A stretch of DNA of 64,000 nt from Poindextera sp963706385 (lineage in GTDB: Bacteria; Pseudomonadota; Alphaproteobacteria; Caulobacterales; Caulobacteraceae), in NCBI GenBank assembly GCA_963706385.1, contig OY970153.1:2046001-2110000 (forward strand), in the 5' to 3' direction. The notes beneath the pieces were generated by a model, which was not told where the DNA came from, ran no database searches, and worked only from the letters and a program-made list of their open reading frames with translations. Below, piece after piece: positions 42,707 through 51,183 of the stretch (within the stretch, counting starts at the first letter, position 1; every line of letters begins with the position of its first letter). A program made the position numbers and the translations under genes.

Positions 42707-44031
42707 TGACCGAAACAGCGGAGCGCCACGTGCCCCCCCCGAGGGACGCCGACATGCATGGCGCGGCGAAAGGCGGCGCCCTCGCCAACCCGAAGCTGTC
42801 CGGCGAGGCCGATCGCATCAACGAGATCGATTCGCTTCGGGCCTTCGCGATGACCGCGGTCATCGCGGAGCATTGCAAGATCCTGCCGTTCGGTTGGATG
42901 GGCGTTTGGCTGTTCTTCGTTGTCTCGGGCTTCGTGGTCACCACATCCCTGATGTCGCGGCCAACCGGCGGCGCGGCTCCCCTGCTGAAGCACTTCTACG
43001 TCCGGCGCGCGGCGCGAATCCTGCCGATCTATCTGGCCTACGTCGCGGTCGGCTTTCTGGTGTCGGGGATGGCCCAAGGCCGCCTCGAATGGCCGGCCTT
43101 CGCCTCCCTGGCGCTATTTTACAATAATTTTCAGTCCGCGTTCGACGTTGGCGCCTTCAAAGCTTTCCCCGTCGGCCATCTGTGGACGATTTCGGTGGAA
43201 ATGCAGTTCTATCTTTTTTTCGGGTTCGCCTTCGCCTTCTTGCCCCGACGCGCACTTATCACGCTTCTCGTCGGCTTTCTCTTCCTCGCCCCCGCGCTCA
43301 GATTTATCGGCGGCGACTGGCTTCAAGGCGCCGGCTTTCATCCGCTCCAGGCCGCCTTCGCGGTCTATACATTCTCGCCCATGCACTTCGATTCCTTCGC
43401 CGCGGGGGCGCTGCTGGCGCTCGCCCGCGAGCAATGGGGGGGACCGCGGCGCGCGCGCGCGCTGCTGATCGGCGGGGTGCTCGCCGTGATCGCCTATGCG
43501 AGCGTCTATGCGCTGGTCAATCGCTCGCACGGCGCCGTCGGCCTGGGAATCGTGCGAAACGTCATCTCGGGCATCTTGTTCGGCGATCGGCGCCAGGTTT
43601 GGCTCTACTCCGCCGTGGCGATGTTATCGGCGGGGGCGCTCGCGACGACCGTGGCGGGTGGAGCGCGGTGGTGGGCGCCGATCACCCGCAATGGCTTGCT
43701 CCAGGCGATCGGGCGCGCTTCCTACGGCGGTTACGTCTACCACCCGATGTGCGTGGTCTCGATCCGCTGGTTGCTGCACAAGCTGATTTCGCCGGCCACG
43801 ACCATGGCGGGCAAGCTCGAGTTCGGCGGCGTGCTGTTCGCTCTGGCGTTTCCGGTCACCGTGGCCCTCTCGATGTTGTCATACCGCTACATCGAGCGGC
43901 CGATCATTCGCCGAGTCAGCCGACGCCTCACGCCCAACCTCATGTCCGTCGCCGGTTCCGTGGAGCGAGGACGCGATCTGGAACAAGGCGGCGGCGCGCT
44001 TCAGCGGCTCGCGCGACAACCGCGACCGTGA
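42706..44031 (+). CDS. Acyltransferase 3 family protein with a C-terminus derived from a gene remnant
   Basis: Membrane O-acyltransferase, 441 residues. The family start is NEIDSLRAFAMTAVIAEHCK (residues 42-61) with Arg and His conserved; helices follow, for example VWLFFVVSGFVVTTSLMS, FYLFFGFAFAFLPRRALITL and VLFALAFPVTVALSMLSYRY, and the protein would normally end soon after YIERPIIRRVSRRL. The last 22 or so residues (ERGRDLEQGGGALQRLARQP...) come from DNA at 43961-44031 that matches, in another frame, the 3' part of the glycoside hydrolase at 55.5-56.8 kb. So the stop codon is borrowed from a remnant. Enzyme activity need not be affected. It is the last coupled gene of the operon. Confidence 0.85.
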   Translation: MTETAERHVPPPRDADMHGAAKGGALANPKLSGEADRINEIDSLRAFAMTAVIAEHCKILPFGWMGVWLFFVVSGFVVTTSLMSRPTGGAAPLLKHFYVRRAARILPIYLAYVAVGFLVSGMAQGRLEWPAFASLALFYNNFQSAFDVGAFKAFPVGHLWTISVEMQFYLFFGFAFAFLPRRALITLLVGFLFLAPALRFIGGDWLQGAGFHPLQAAFAVYTFSPMHFDSFAAGALLALAREQWGGPRRARALLIGGVLAVIAYASVYALVNRSHGAVGLGIVRNVISGILFGDRRQVWLYSAVAMLSAGALATTVAGGARWWAPITRNGLLQAIGRASYGGYVYHPMCVVSIRWLLHKLISPATTMAGKLEFGGVLFALAFPVTVALSMLSYRYIERPIIRRVSRRLTPNLMSVAGSVERGRDLEQGGGALQRLARQPRP

Positions 44032-44153
44032 CGCTGGTCAGCCCCGCGACGATGCGAGCCTTCAACCTCATCGATCCGAGCCGCGACGGGGACTTCGAAC
44101 CGCCACGCGCGCGCGGCGGCGGTCGGGGCTCATCCGATCATTTTGCGAATCGG
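43961..44153 (+). pseudogene. 3'-end remnant of a second glycoside hydrolase gene
   Basis: DNA matches the 3' end of the minus-strand glycoside hydrolase gene (its complement at about 55490-55690): TGGAGCGAGGACGCGATCTGG corresponds to the sequence for WNENPIW, VTLVSPATMRAFNLIDPSRD to VTLANPAAMRAFDVIDTSRD, and GGTCGGGGCTCATCCGATCA is identical in both. The copy has lost frame at least twice, including a two-base deletion near 44098, and its terminal stop has become CAA. Only the last 60 or so codons survive, so a full paralogue was probably once here and was lost by deletion. Confidence 0.85.
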
Positions 44154-44278
44154 ACAATCCCATGCCCAGCCTTCGCTTTGCGGCGTGGCGCAAACCCTTT
44201 CCGGACTTGGCGCTCTGCTGAATCATGCGTTTGTGTCTGTGCGCTAGGTCGCATTTCGGGGCTGTCCAGGAGTGTCAG

Positions 44279-45175
44279 ATGATGGATTACCACTTGAAAC
44301 CTGAACCACAACCCGACGTAACTGCGTCCCAAACATTGCTCTCCATGCTTCATGCCGGTCGATTCAATTACAATAAATCGACATCTACCTGTAAAATTTG
44401 CAACGGAACAAGTCACATATTTGATACAATTGATATGGGAAGGTCATGTCACAAGGACGTATTTCCTTTGGGGATTTTAGGATTAAGTATTATTTATAGA
44501 AAGTGTGAGTATTGTTCGTTTTTGTTTACAACTGATTTTGATGATTTCACCCCGTCTGACTGGACGAAATACATATACAATGATGACTACGTGAAGGTCG
44601 ATCCAGACTATGAAATCGTGCGGCCATTGTTAGGTTGCGGCTTTATCGAGAGTCAGTTTTCCAAGCGCGACACGGTAGGTTTGGACTATGGCGCGGGCAA
44701 CGGGTTGATGGCGGCGACGCTGCGCAACCACGGATGGGTCTACGACGCCTACGACCCCTACGGAACCAACAGTGTGCACAAGGACCGAATCGGGTCTTAC
44801 AACCTGTGCTCGGCTTTCGAGGTCGTCGAACACATGCCCGATCCTGTGGCGGGATTCAAAACGATTCTCGAGATGTGCTCGTCGGACAAATTGATGATCG
44901 TGATAGGCACCAGCACCTCCGATGGCATGATCTCGAATACGGGCCCACTTTCATGGTGGTACGCCGGACCCAGGAACGGACACATATCACTTTTCTCGAA
45001 AGATGCGCTTCGACGTCTTGCCGCGCGTTTTGGCCTAACCTACACTAGCTTCGGGTCTTCAACACATTATCTTACGCGACATTGGACAGCGGTGGAGATC
45101 GCCACCATGATGTTTAGGGGCAAGGCGCGCCGTATGCTGACCAAACGCCTAAACGCAGGCCCCGTCGCCGTCTGA
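44279..45175 (+). CDS. Class I SAM-dependent methyltransferase with N-terminal Cys motif
   Basis: Probable sugar or polysaccharide methyltransferase (Methyltransf_23-like), 298 residues from ATG 44279 (GGAG upstream). A putative zinc-binding region spans residues 35-85: CKICNG and CEYCSF are CxxC pairs, with another Cys in GRSCHKD. The SAM site is VGLDYGAGNGLMAATLRNHG, followed by YDAYDPYGTN and AFEVVEHMPDPVAGFK. The first 360 bases are conspicuously AT-rich while the second half has the GC-rich composition of the region, so the gene looks mosaic or imported. It lies after the glycoside hydrolase remnant and before an IS3 fragment. Confidence 0.82.
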   Translation: MMDYHLKPEPQPDVTASQTLLSMLHAGRFNYNKSTSTCKICNGTSHIFDTIDMGRSCHKDVFPLGILGLSIIYRKCEYCSFLFTTDFDDFTPSDWTKYIYNDDYVKVDPDYEIVRPLLGCGFIESQFSKRDTVGLDYGAGNGLMAATLRNHGWVYDAYDPYGTNSVHKDRIGSYNLCSAFEVVEHMPDPVAGFKTILEMCSSDKLMIVIGTSTSDGMISNTGPLSWWYAGPRNGHISLFSKDALRRLAARFGLTYTSFGSSTHYLTRHWTAVEIATMMFRGKARRMLTKRLNAGPVAV

Positions 45176-45179
45176 TCTG

Positions 45180-45411
45180 GCCTCGGAGAACGCCGTCTGC
45201 GCCGCGAGAACGACCGGCCGCGCGCGAGACCCGAGAGCCGCCGCGCGCGGCCAACCGCGCCCTGCCGGCGGACATCCGTCTGATCCACGCCGAGAGCAAC
45301 GGTTGTTACGACTCGCCCCGCGCCCATGCCGTGCTACGCGGCCGCCGCCGACAGGTCGGGCGATCCCGGATCGAACGGCTGATTCGCCGCGCGGGTCTGT
45401 GCGGTGTATAA
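45180..45411 (+). mobile_element. IS3-family transposase OrfB fragment
   Basis: The frame ending at TAA 45409-45411 reads ADIRLIHAESNGCYDSPRAH followed by AVLRGRRRQVGRSRIERLIR and RAGLCGV. This is the HTH_21-type segment of IS3 transposases (compare IxxIHxESxxTYGSPRIHxxL). The upstream part to about 45180 resembles the preceding leucine-zipper/orfAB junction but is off frame. The integrase core (DDE) is absent and no terminal repeats were found, so it is dead. It marks an old insertion between two exopolysaccharide genes. Confidence 0.75.
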
Positions 45412-45704
45412 GTTCCGTCATGTTCGAAGTTTGTCGGATTATGAAATTGCATCAGCAAACATATTTATGAGTCTAGAACGTTAACTCATAAAGCTTGGTT
45501 GAGCCACCAACTGCCCAAGTTACATTGTATATGTTATATGTAATACAGTAAAATTTCTGTGTGAGCCTAGGCAATACCGCCATCCCACATAAAACTTTCA
45601 TAAAAATTAACTTCCAACGCCATGAAACGCGGCTAGCTTGCCCTGGCTAGGGGGCCTGCCTTTAGGTCCAACTTCACGTTTCCGTACGAGTTCGGAGTTG
45701 TTGG
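45412..45704. other. AT-rich intergenic region before the phosphoglycosyltransferase gene
   Basis: About 290 bp with no gene. Bases 45420-45610 are much richer in A and T than the rest of the window and contain the inverted repeat at 45464-45492. It probably contains the promoter of the following gene; sequences such as TATATGTTATATGTAATACAG (45529-45549) are suitable -10-like material, but no single promoter can be fixed. Confidence 0.45.
45464..45492. promoter_or_regulatory. Perfect 9-bp inverted repeat in an AT-rich leader region
   Basis: TTTATGAGT (45464-45472) and ACTCATAAA (45484-45492) flank 11 bases. It lies about 210 bp before the phosphoglycosyltransferase gene and 50 bp after the IS3 fragment. 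It could be an operator for a dimeric regulator or a weak hairpin; no homologous site was found elsewhere in the window. Confidence 0.4.
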
Positions 45705-46445
45705 ATGTATGCAGGAGAATCCAGCGTTGAAGGATTGGTCGGCCCCTGCGTCGGCTCAGATCGCCCGCGCGGTTGGGCGGGCGGCGGCCACCACCGCCGG
45801 TCGCTTGAGCGCGGGCTACGCTTCCGCGCGCCATCCCGCGATGCGCTGCGAAGGGCGCTTGACGTGTCGCTAGCGCTCGCGGCCATCGTAGCGCTGCTTC
45901 CTCTCTTCATTTTAATTAGCATACTGATTAAAATGCAGGATGGCGGCTCTGTTCTGTTCGCCCAGGAGCGGGTGGGCAAAAACGGATTCCGCTTCCGATG
46001 CCACAAGTTCCGATCGATGTGGCCCGACGCGGAAGCGCGTCTCGCCGCGATTCTGGCTTCCGATCCGCTGTTGCGGCATGAATGGGAGGCCAGCCACAAG
46101 CTGAAACGGGATCCGCGCATCACCAAGCTTGGCGACTTTCTTCGCCGTAGCAGCCTCGACGAGCTGCCGCAGTTGTTCAACATCCTCAAGGGCGAGATGA
46201 GCATCGTGGGGCCGCGGCCGATCGTGGAGGCCGAGATCGGCCGCTATGGCCGCTGGTACCGCTATTACGCCGCCGTCAAGCCAGGCCTCACCGGGCTTTG
46301 GCAGGTGAGCGGACGCAGCGACGTCTCCTACAAGCGGCGCGTCGCCATGGATCGCCTCTACGTTCGCGACGGCTCCATCCTGTCTTATGTGGGGATCGTC
46401 TTGGCGACGGTCCCGGCGGTCCTCACCCGGCGGGGATCCTGTTAG
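45705..46445 (+). CDS. Undecaprenyl-phosphate sugar phosphotransferase (initiating PGT, WbaP/ExoY-like)
   Basis: Transfers the first sugar-1-phosphate to undecaprenyl phosphate and so starts each repeat unit. It has 246 residues. A single re-entrant hydrophobic helix, ALAAIVALLPLFILISILIK (around residues 56-75), precedes the catalytic Bac_transf domain: SVLFAQERVGKNGFRFRCHK, FRSMWPDAE, RRSSLDELPQLFNILKGEMS, VGPRPIVEAEIGRYG and KPGLTGLWQVSGRSDVSY. This is the short monotopic form without the extra N-terminal membrane domain. The Asp-Glu dyad is in LDELPQ. Start ATG 45705 lacks a strong ribosome-binding site. Confidence 0.92.
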   Translation: MYAGESSVEGLVGPCVGSDRPRGWAGGGHHRRSLERGLRFRAPSRDALRRALDVSLALAAIVALLPLFILISILIKMQDGGSVLFAQERVGKNGFRFRCHKFRSMWPDAEARLAAILASDPLLRHEWEASHKLKRDPRITKLGDFLRRSSLDELPQLFNILKGEMSIVGPRPIVEAEIGRYGRWYRYYAAVKPGLTGLWQVSGRSDVSYKRRVAMDRLYVRDGSILSYVGIVLATVPAVLTRRGSC

Positions 46446-46748
46446 CCGGCGGCGAGGCGCCTTTCCGCTCGCCAAGGTTCCGCATCGAGCCTTTCGGCGC
46501 TTCGCCGGAGCGCGGCCCGCACATCGGAATCACCGGACGCCGATGCGAACTTCGGGCTGGAGCGCGATGCGCGGACAGATTCTCGATCGCCGCGTTGAGG
46601 TCAGGCCGCGGCGGGTCCGGGTTGGGCGCGATCAAACCGTTATATTCCAGGCGCTATAGATCAGGATATGTTCGATCGTCTTGAATCCGAACCCGCGCCC
46701 TCTCCCGTCGACGGCTCGTTCGCCGCTTTCGCGCCCCAAGGACGTTGC

Positions 46749-47849
46749 ATGCCGCGCGCGCCCATCATGTTCAACGGCAGGTTCCTGAGCACCGCGCCGA
46801 CCGGGGTTCATCGCGTGGCGGGCGCGCTCATCGGGCGCGTGGATCGATTGGTCTCCCAAGATCGGCGCCGGGACGCTCAAAGCTGGTCGATCCTCTGTCC
46901 GCGGGACGCCTATCAGCCCTTGGCCCTCGAAGCGATCGAGCGGCGGCGGGTCGGGCTCACGACGTGGCAGGCGTGGGAGCAGCTCGAGCTCGCCAATATC
47001 GCGCGCGGCGGCGTGCTGGTGAACCTGTGCAACATGGCGCCTCTGGCCCATCGTCGCTGCGTGACGATGATCCATGACGCACAGGTCTTTCTCAGTCCCG
47101 AGTCCTATTCGGCGCCGTTTCTGGCCTGGTATCGCTTCGCCCTGCCGCGCATCGGGCGGGCCGCGGCCCAGGTGGTCACGGTTTCGGACTATTCCCGGGA
47201 TCGCCTGGTCGAGTTCGGCGTGGCTCCGCGAGAGAAGATTTCCGTCGTGCACAACGGCGTCGACCACTTCGCCGCCGTCGCCGCCGACCCCGCCATACTC
47301 CCCCGGCTGGGGCTGAAACCAGGACGCTTCGTCGTGGCGACCGCGGGGGCGCAGAAACACAAGAACCTCGCCTTGCTGTTCGAGGCCTTCCATTCGCCGG
47401 CTCTGCGCGATTTGACGTTGGTGGTGGCGGGGCCCGACGGCGCGAGCGCCTTCGTCGCCAAAGGCGTTCAACCGCCCTCGAACGTGGTGTTCGCCGGTCG
47501 GGCGCCCGACGGGGAGCTGCGCGCCCTCTATGAGAACGCGATCTGCCTGGCGTTTCCATCGACGACCGAGGGCTTTGGCCTGCCGCCGCTGGAGGCGATG
47601 AGCTTGAACTGTCCGACCATCGTCGCCCCATGCGGGGCCTTGCCCGAGGTCTGCGGCGACGCCGCGCTTTACGTCGACCCGAACGATCCGGCCGCCTGGG
47701 CGGCGGCGATCCTGTCCCTGGCCGACAAGGGCGACGCACGGACCGAAATGCAGCGCGCGGGGCGCGCCAGATCGGCCCGCTTTCGCTGGGAGGCCAGCGC
47801 CCGTAAGCTCCTCGACGTCGTGGATGACGTCGCCGCGCGGTCCGACTGA
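46749..47849 (+). CDS. Family 4 glycosyltransferase
   Basis: Retaining GT-B glycosyltransferase, 366 residues from MPRAPIMFNGRFLSTAPTGV; this ATG has AAGGA six bases upstream, whereas the in-frame ATG at 46668 does not. The N-terminal domain contains the loop FLSTAPTGVHRVAGALIGRV typical of acceptor sites and VVTVSDYSRDRLVEFGVAPR. The donor domain includes KISVVHNGVDHF, VVATAGAQKHKNLALLFEAF and the EX7E motif in PSTTEGFGLPPLEAMSLNCP. It follows the phosphoglycosyltransferase gene after about 300 bp and is followed by a TPR glycosyltransferase. The 220 bp before 46668 hold nothing recognisable. Confidence 0.88.
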   Translation: MPRAPIMFNGRFLSTAPTGVHRVAGALIGRVDRLVSQDRRRDAQSWSILCPRDAYQPLALEAIERRRVGLTTWQAWEQLELANIARGGVLVNLCNMAPLAHRRCVTMIHDAQVFLSPESYSAPFLAWYRFALPRIGRAAAQVVTVSDYSRDRLVEFGVAPREKISVVHNGVDHFAAVAADPAILPRLGLKPGRFVVATAGAQKHKNLALLFEAFHSPALRDLTLVVAGPDGASAFVAKGVQPPSNVVFAGRAPDGELRALYENAICLAFPSTTEGFGLPPLEAMSLNCPTIVAPCGALPEVCGDAALYVDPNDPAAWAAAILSLADKGDARTEMQRAGRARSARFRWEASARKLLDVVDDVAARSD

Positions 47850-47918
47850 TGTCGATCGATCGGCGGCGGAACAGGGCGGCATGAACGCGAGGCGAGGATC
47901 CGGTCGGATCGACGGCGA

Positions 47919-49337
47919 ATGCGCCCTGGCCCGCATGACGAGCCGGCGAAATCCTTCATCGACCGAGACCATTCGAACGCCAAGGACGGGACGGGCGTGA
48001 AGCCGGGTCGCGCGGAATTGCGGGTGCAAGCGGCCCTGCGCCTGGAAGCCGAGGGGCTGCCCCAGCGGGCGGAGCGCGAATATCGCGCCGCGCTCGAGAT
48101 CGCGCCCAGGCATCTGGTCGCTCTGAACAACCTGGGGATTCTCTATGCGTCTCGGGGCCGCTTCGCGGAGGCGGCGGTTCTGTTCCGCCGGGCGACGCTC
48201 GCGGACCCCGCGGACGGCGTCTCTCGGCTCAACCTCGCCGGCGCCCTACGCGAGCTCGGCGACGAAGCCGGAGCGATCGACGGCTTCGCCCGCATGATCG
48301 CCGTCGATCCGCTCTCACGCCCGGCGCGGCTGAACCTGGCTAACCTGCTTCGCTCGCAGGGGCGCCTCGACGAGGCCCGGCCACACTACCAGACGCTGCT
48401 GCAACAAAATTCGCGTGACGGCCTGGCGCGATGGAACCTCGCCGCGCTCGAGGGACTGGCCGGGAATTTCGACTCCGCCTTCGCCGGCTTCGCGCTTCAC
48501 CACGCCCTGGAGCCCGCCGCGCCGCCGCCCGCCCTGCCAAGGTGGCGCGGAGAGCCGCTTACGGGAAAACGCATTTTGCTGGAGGCCGACCAAGGTCTTG
48601 GCGACACGATCATGTTCTGCCGCTTCGCGCGCCATCTGGCCGACCTGGGCGCGCGGGTCATTTTAAGAGCTCAGCCGGAACTGGAGCCCTTGCTGTCGCG
48701 CGTCGACGGGATCGAGGTCTACGCCCGGCGGGACCGCCCGGCGCCCGCGGCGGACCTCTGGTTTCCTCTTGTCGACCTTCCAGCCCTGCCCGGTTTCGCG
48801 CCGAACGGCGAATTCTGGTCGACGGCCTACATTTCCGCGCCGGCCGACCGAAGCGCCGCCTGGTCCGCCCGCCTGGCCGATCAGGGATCAACCCGCGTGG
48901 GTTTGGTCTGGGCCGGCAACCCGACGCATCCGGACGACCGGAACCGTTCCGTGCCGCTTCGTCTTCTGCTGGAGCCACTTTCGTCGATCGGTGGGCTAGA
49001 ACTGATCTCGCTGCAAAAAGGCCCGCGCGGCGCGGAGGCCGACGGGACCGCCCTGGTCCGCGCGGACCAGGCGATCGCCGACTTCGGCGACACGGCGGCG
49101 GCGCTGGCTCGGCTCGACCTGGTGATCAGCGTGGACACCAGCGTGCTGCATCTGGCGGGCGCGATGGGACGGCCGGCCTGGGCGCTGTTGCCTTTCGCGC
49201 CCGACTGGCGCTGGATGTTGGGGCGGGCCGACACCCCCTGGTATCCGAGCGTCAAACTGTTTCGCCAACCGCGTCCGCGCGACTGGGCCGGCGTCGTCGA
49301 ACGGCTGGCCGCGGGTTTGCGGACGCCGCCAGCCTGA
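47919..49337 (+). CDS. TPR protein with C-terminal GT9-like glycosyltransferase domain
   Basis: A 472-residue protein with an N-terminal solenoid of tetratricopeptide repeats (roughly residues 30-200), each of the type AEREYRAALEIAPRHLVALN, AAVLFRRATLADPADGVSRL and ARPHYQTLLQQNSRDGLARW. The C-terminal domain is GT9-like: KRILLEADQGLGDTIMFCRF, RVGLVWAGNPTHPDDRNRS and LVISVDTSVLHLAGAMGRPA, with PDWRWMLGRADTPWYPSVKL at the end. Such proteins are frequent in polysaccharide and flagellin-modification loci. GTG 47997 with AAGGA upstream is an alternative start that removes 26 poorly conserved residues. The acceptor is unknown, protein or glycan. Confidence 0.82.
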   Translation: MRPGPHDEPAKSFIDRDHSNAKDGTGVKPGRAELRVQAALRLEAEGLPQRAEREYRAALEIAPRHLVALNNLGILYASRGRFAEAAVLFRRATLADPADGVSRLNLAGALRELGDEAGAIDGFARMIAVDPLSRPARLNLANLLRSQGRLDEARPHYQTLLQQNSRDGLARWNLAALEGLAGNFDSAFAGFALHHALEPAAPPPALPRWRGEPLTGKRILLEADQGLGDTIMFCRFARHLADLGARVILRAQPELEPLLSRVDGIEVYARRDRPAPAADLWFPLVDLPALPGFAPNGEFWSTAYISAPADRSAAWSARLADQGSTRVGLVWAGNPTHPDDRNRSVPLRLLLEPLSSIGGLELISLQKGPRGAEADGTALVRADQAIADFGDTAAALARLDLVISVDTSVLHLAGAMGRPAWALLPFAPDWRWMLGRADTPWYPSVKLFRQPRPRDWAGVVERLAAGLRTPPA

Positions 49338-49407
49338 CCGGCACGGCTAATTTAGATCGCGCGCGCCGAGCGTGTCGTTATCCGCCGACGACCCTCATAG
49401 TGGCCGC

Positions 49408-51183
49408 TCAGCAGGTGGGCGAGTGGTAGTCACACTCGCCGAGATACGCCCGATACAGGCGCCGTCCAAGTTCGCTAATCCAGGCGGCATGGTAGTGAAT
49501 TTCCGTCAAGGTCGCCTTCAACGCGTCGTCTGTGTTCACCGTCGTCGCGGAGAGTTGGGTGACATTATGATCGTTGACATAGGCCTGGGCGATCTGCACG
49601 CCGGTAGGATTCGCCGACGCGTGGGAAAACGTCTTGAACATCAAGAACTTGGCCGTATCGGCGCCGGTCCCGAACCCGCCCACCGCGGCGGTCATCGGCT
49701 CTGGCGCGCCCGGGCTGGCCACGGTTTGCCTCACGGCGATCAGATAGAGACCGTCCGCCGTGTGCCCCGCGCTGTCCAGGGCCGTGATGGTCGTCCCCGC
49801 CATGACGCCCGCGCCCACGAGCGTGTCGCCCACCGCGAACGCTCCGCCGCTCACGCAGCTTTGGACGATGGCGTTCGCGCTGTAGCTAAGGGGGTACGCA
49901 TAGAAGAAATTTCCCGAAATCGACGCATCGCTGCATGACGTTCCGCCGCTGCCGGTAATCGTTTCGGGCGAGACAGCTTGGTAAACCTTAAGCTGATAGG
50001 CGCCCGCCCCGCCGATATCGCCGCTTATCTGCTCGTCGACATAGGTCCCGGGCGCCACGCCCGCTCCCGTCAAAAGCTGATACTGATGAAGGGCGCCGGA
50101 GGACACGCTGGCGACCGTCAGCACCGTCCCCGAGATCGACCCCATGAAGCTCGCGTTGATGGGCGCCGGAATCGCCAGGCGATTCACCAGATCCTTGAGG
50201 TTCTCCAGATAGGGAATTGGACTGGTGTCGGTGGAAAAAGGCGGAACGGGAAATCCGCAGGGCCGATTGCGGGCTTGACTGTCCTGTTCGCCTTGCCCCC
50301 ACTGGATCAGCTTGACCGCGTAACTGGTTATTCCGAGCTGCGCGCCAAGCGCGGTCTCGGCCGCCGCCACTTGAGATTGAAGCAGCCCGAAGCCGCCAAT
50401 GCCGCTGGAGCCGGCGAACTCCGGCGAGTAGTTGTTGCCGCTCGGCAGCTCGCAAAGGGAGGACCCCCCGATCCCCACTTTGATCATGTACAAAGTTTGC
50501 CCGGGATTGTCGGCGGCCCACCGCGCGCAAAACGGTCCCTCCGGGCCCCATGATTTCGTTTGACCGCCGCCATTGTAGTCCGAATTGACTTTCGGCGCGT
50601 AGGTTTGCCAGCTTCCCGAACCGGTCTTCGAGCCTGGGACCCAAATTTGACACTGCGGATTGAGCACGCCGGAGCCGCCGATGTCCGGCTCGGCGAATGT
50701 CATGGTCACCCGTGACGACGGCGAGCCGACCGAGGCCGCCGGGATCACCACATAGGTCCCCCCCGCGTTCGATCCGGCGCCCGTCGCCCCCGGAAAATTG
50801 CCATTGTTGTTGGCCGCCGAGACCACCTGCCCGGTGGGAACGCCCGGCGCCGTAATGACTTGGCCCGCGAAGATTTTCCCGGAGGTTGGGGCCGCGCAGG
50901 TCAGGACGCCCGATCCGGCGCTCGCTCCCGCGGGGGTGGCCGTGGTTTCGTAACATGAGGCGACGGCGTTGATGCCCGCGTTTCCGGACCCGCCCGGCAC
51001 GCCCGCGAATCCGTAGGTCGACTGGTCCGTGCCGTGGCTCACCTCGTTCGACTGGCCGGCGAAAATGGCAACCGCCGCCGGGCGCGCACCCGATGTGGAG
51101 ATCGCCTGCGCCCGGGCGGCCCATGGCCCGCCCGCCAGAACCAGCGCTGCGAACAGAGGCGCGAAGATGACGGGTGATTTCAT
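49408..51183 (-). CDS. Exported sialate-O-acetylesterase-like protein with three inserted repeats
   Basis: A 591-residue protein starting MKSPVIFAPLFAALVLAGGP, with AGCAGGA upstream and a signal peptide cleaved near ARAQA. Catalytic features of the SASA/SGNH esterase fold are VAIFAGQSNEVSHGTDQS (nucleophile Ser) near the N-terminus, KVGIGGSSLCELPSG, and the later IQWGQGEQDSQAR. Interspersed are three copies of a beta-rich repeat (GVLTCAAPTSGKIFAGQVIT; GTVLTVASVSSGALHQYQLL; QSCVSGGAFAVGDTLVGAGV), each followed by GVxxGTxI-type turns. The repeats may be carbohydrate-binding or oligomerising inserts. It might remove O-acyl groups from the surface polymer made nearby; this is inference. Confidence 0.75.
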   Translation of the reverse strand: MKSPVIFAPLFAALVLAGGPWAARAQAISTSGARPAAVAIFAGQSNEVSHGTDQSTYGFAGVPGGSGNAGINAVASCYETTATPAGASAGSGVLTCAAPTSGKIFAGQVITAPGVPTGQVVSAANNNGNFPGATGAGSNAGGTYVVIPAASVGSPSSRVTMTFAEPDIGGSGVLNPQCQIWVPGSKTGSGSWQTYAPKVNSDYNGGGQTKSWGPEGPFCARWAADNPGQTLYMIKVGIGGSSLCELPSGNNYSPEFAGSSGIGGFGLLQSQVAAAETALGAQLGITSYAVKLIQWGQGEQDSQARNRPCGFPVPPFSTDTSPIPYLENLKDLVNRLAIPAPINASFMGSISGTVLTVASVSSGALHQYQLLTGAGVAPGTYVDEQISGDIGGAGAYQLKVYQAVSPETITGSGGTSCSDASISGNFFYAYPLSYSANAIVQSCVSGGAFAVGDTLVGAGVMAGTTITALDSAGHTADGLYLIAVRQTVASPGAPEPMTAAVGGFGTGADTAKFLMFKTFSHASANPTGVQIAQAYVNDHNVTQLSATTVNTDDALKATLTEIHYHAAWISELGRRLYRAYLGECDYHSPTC

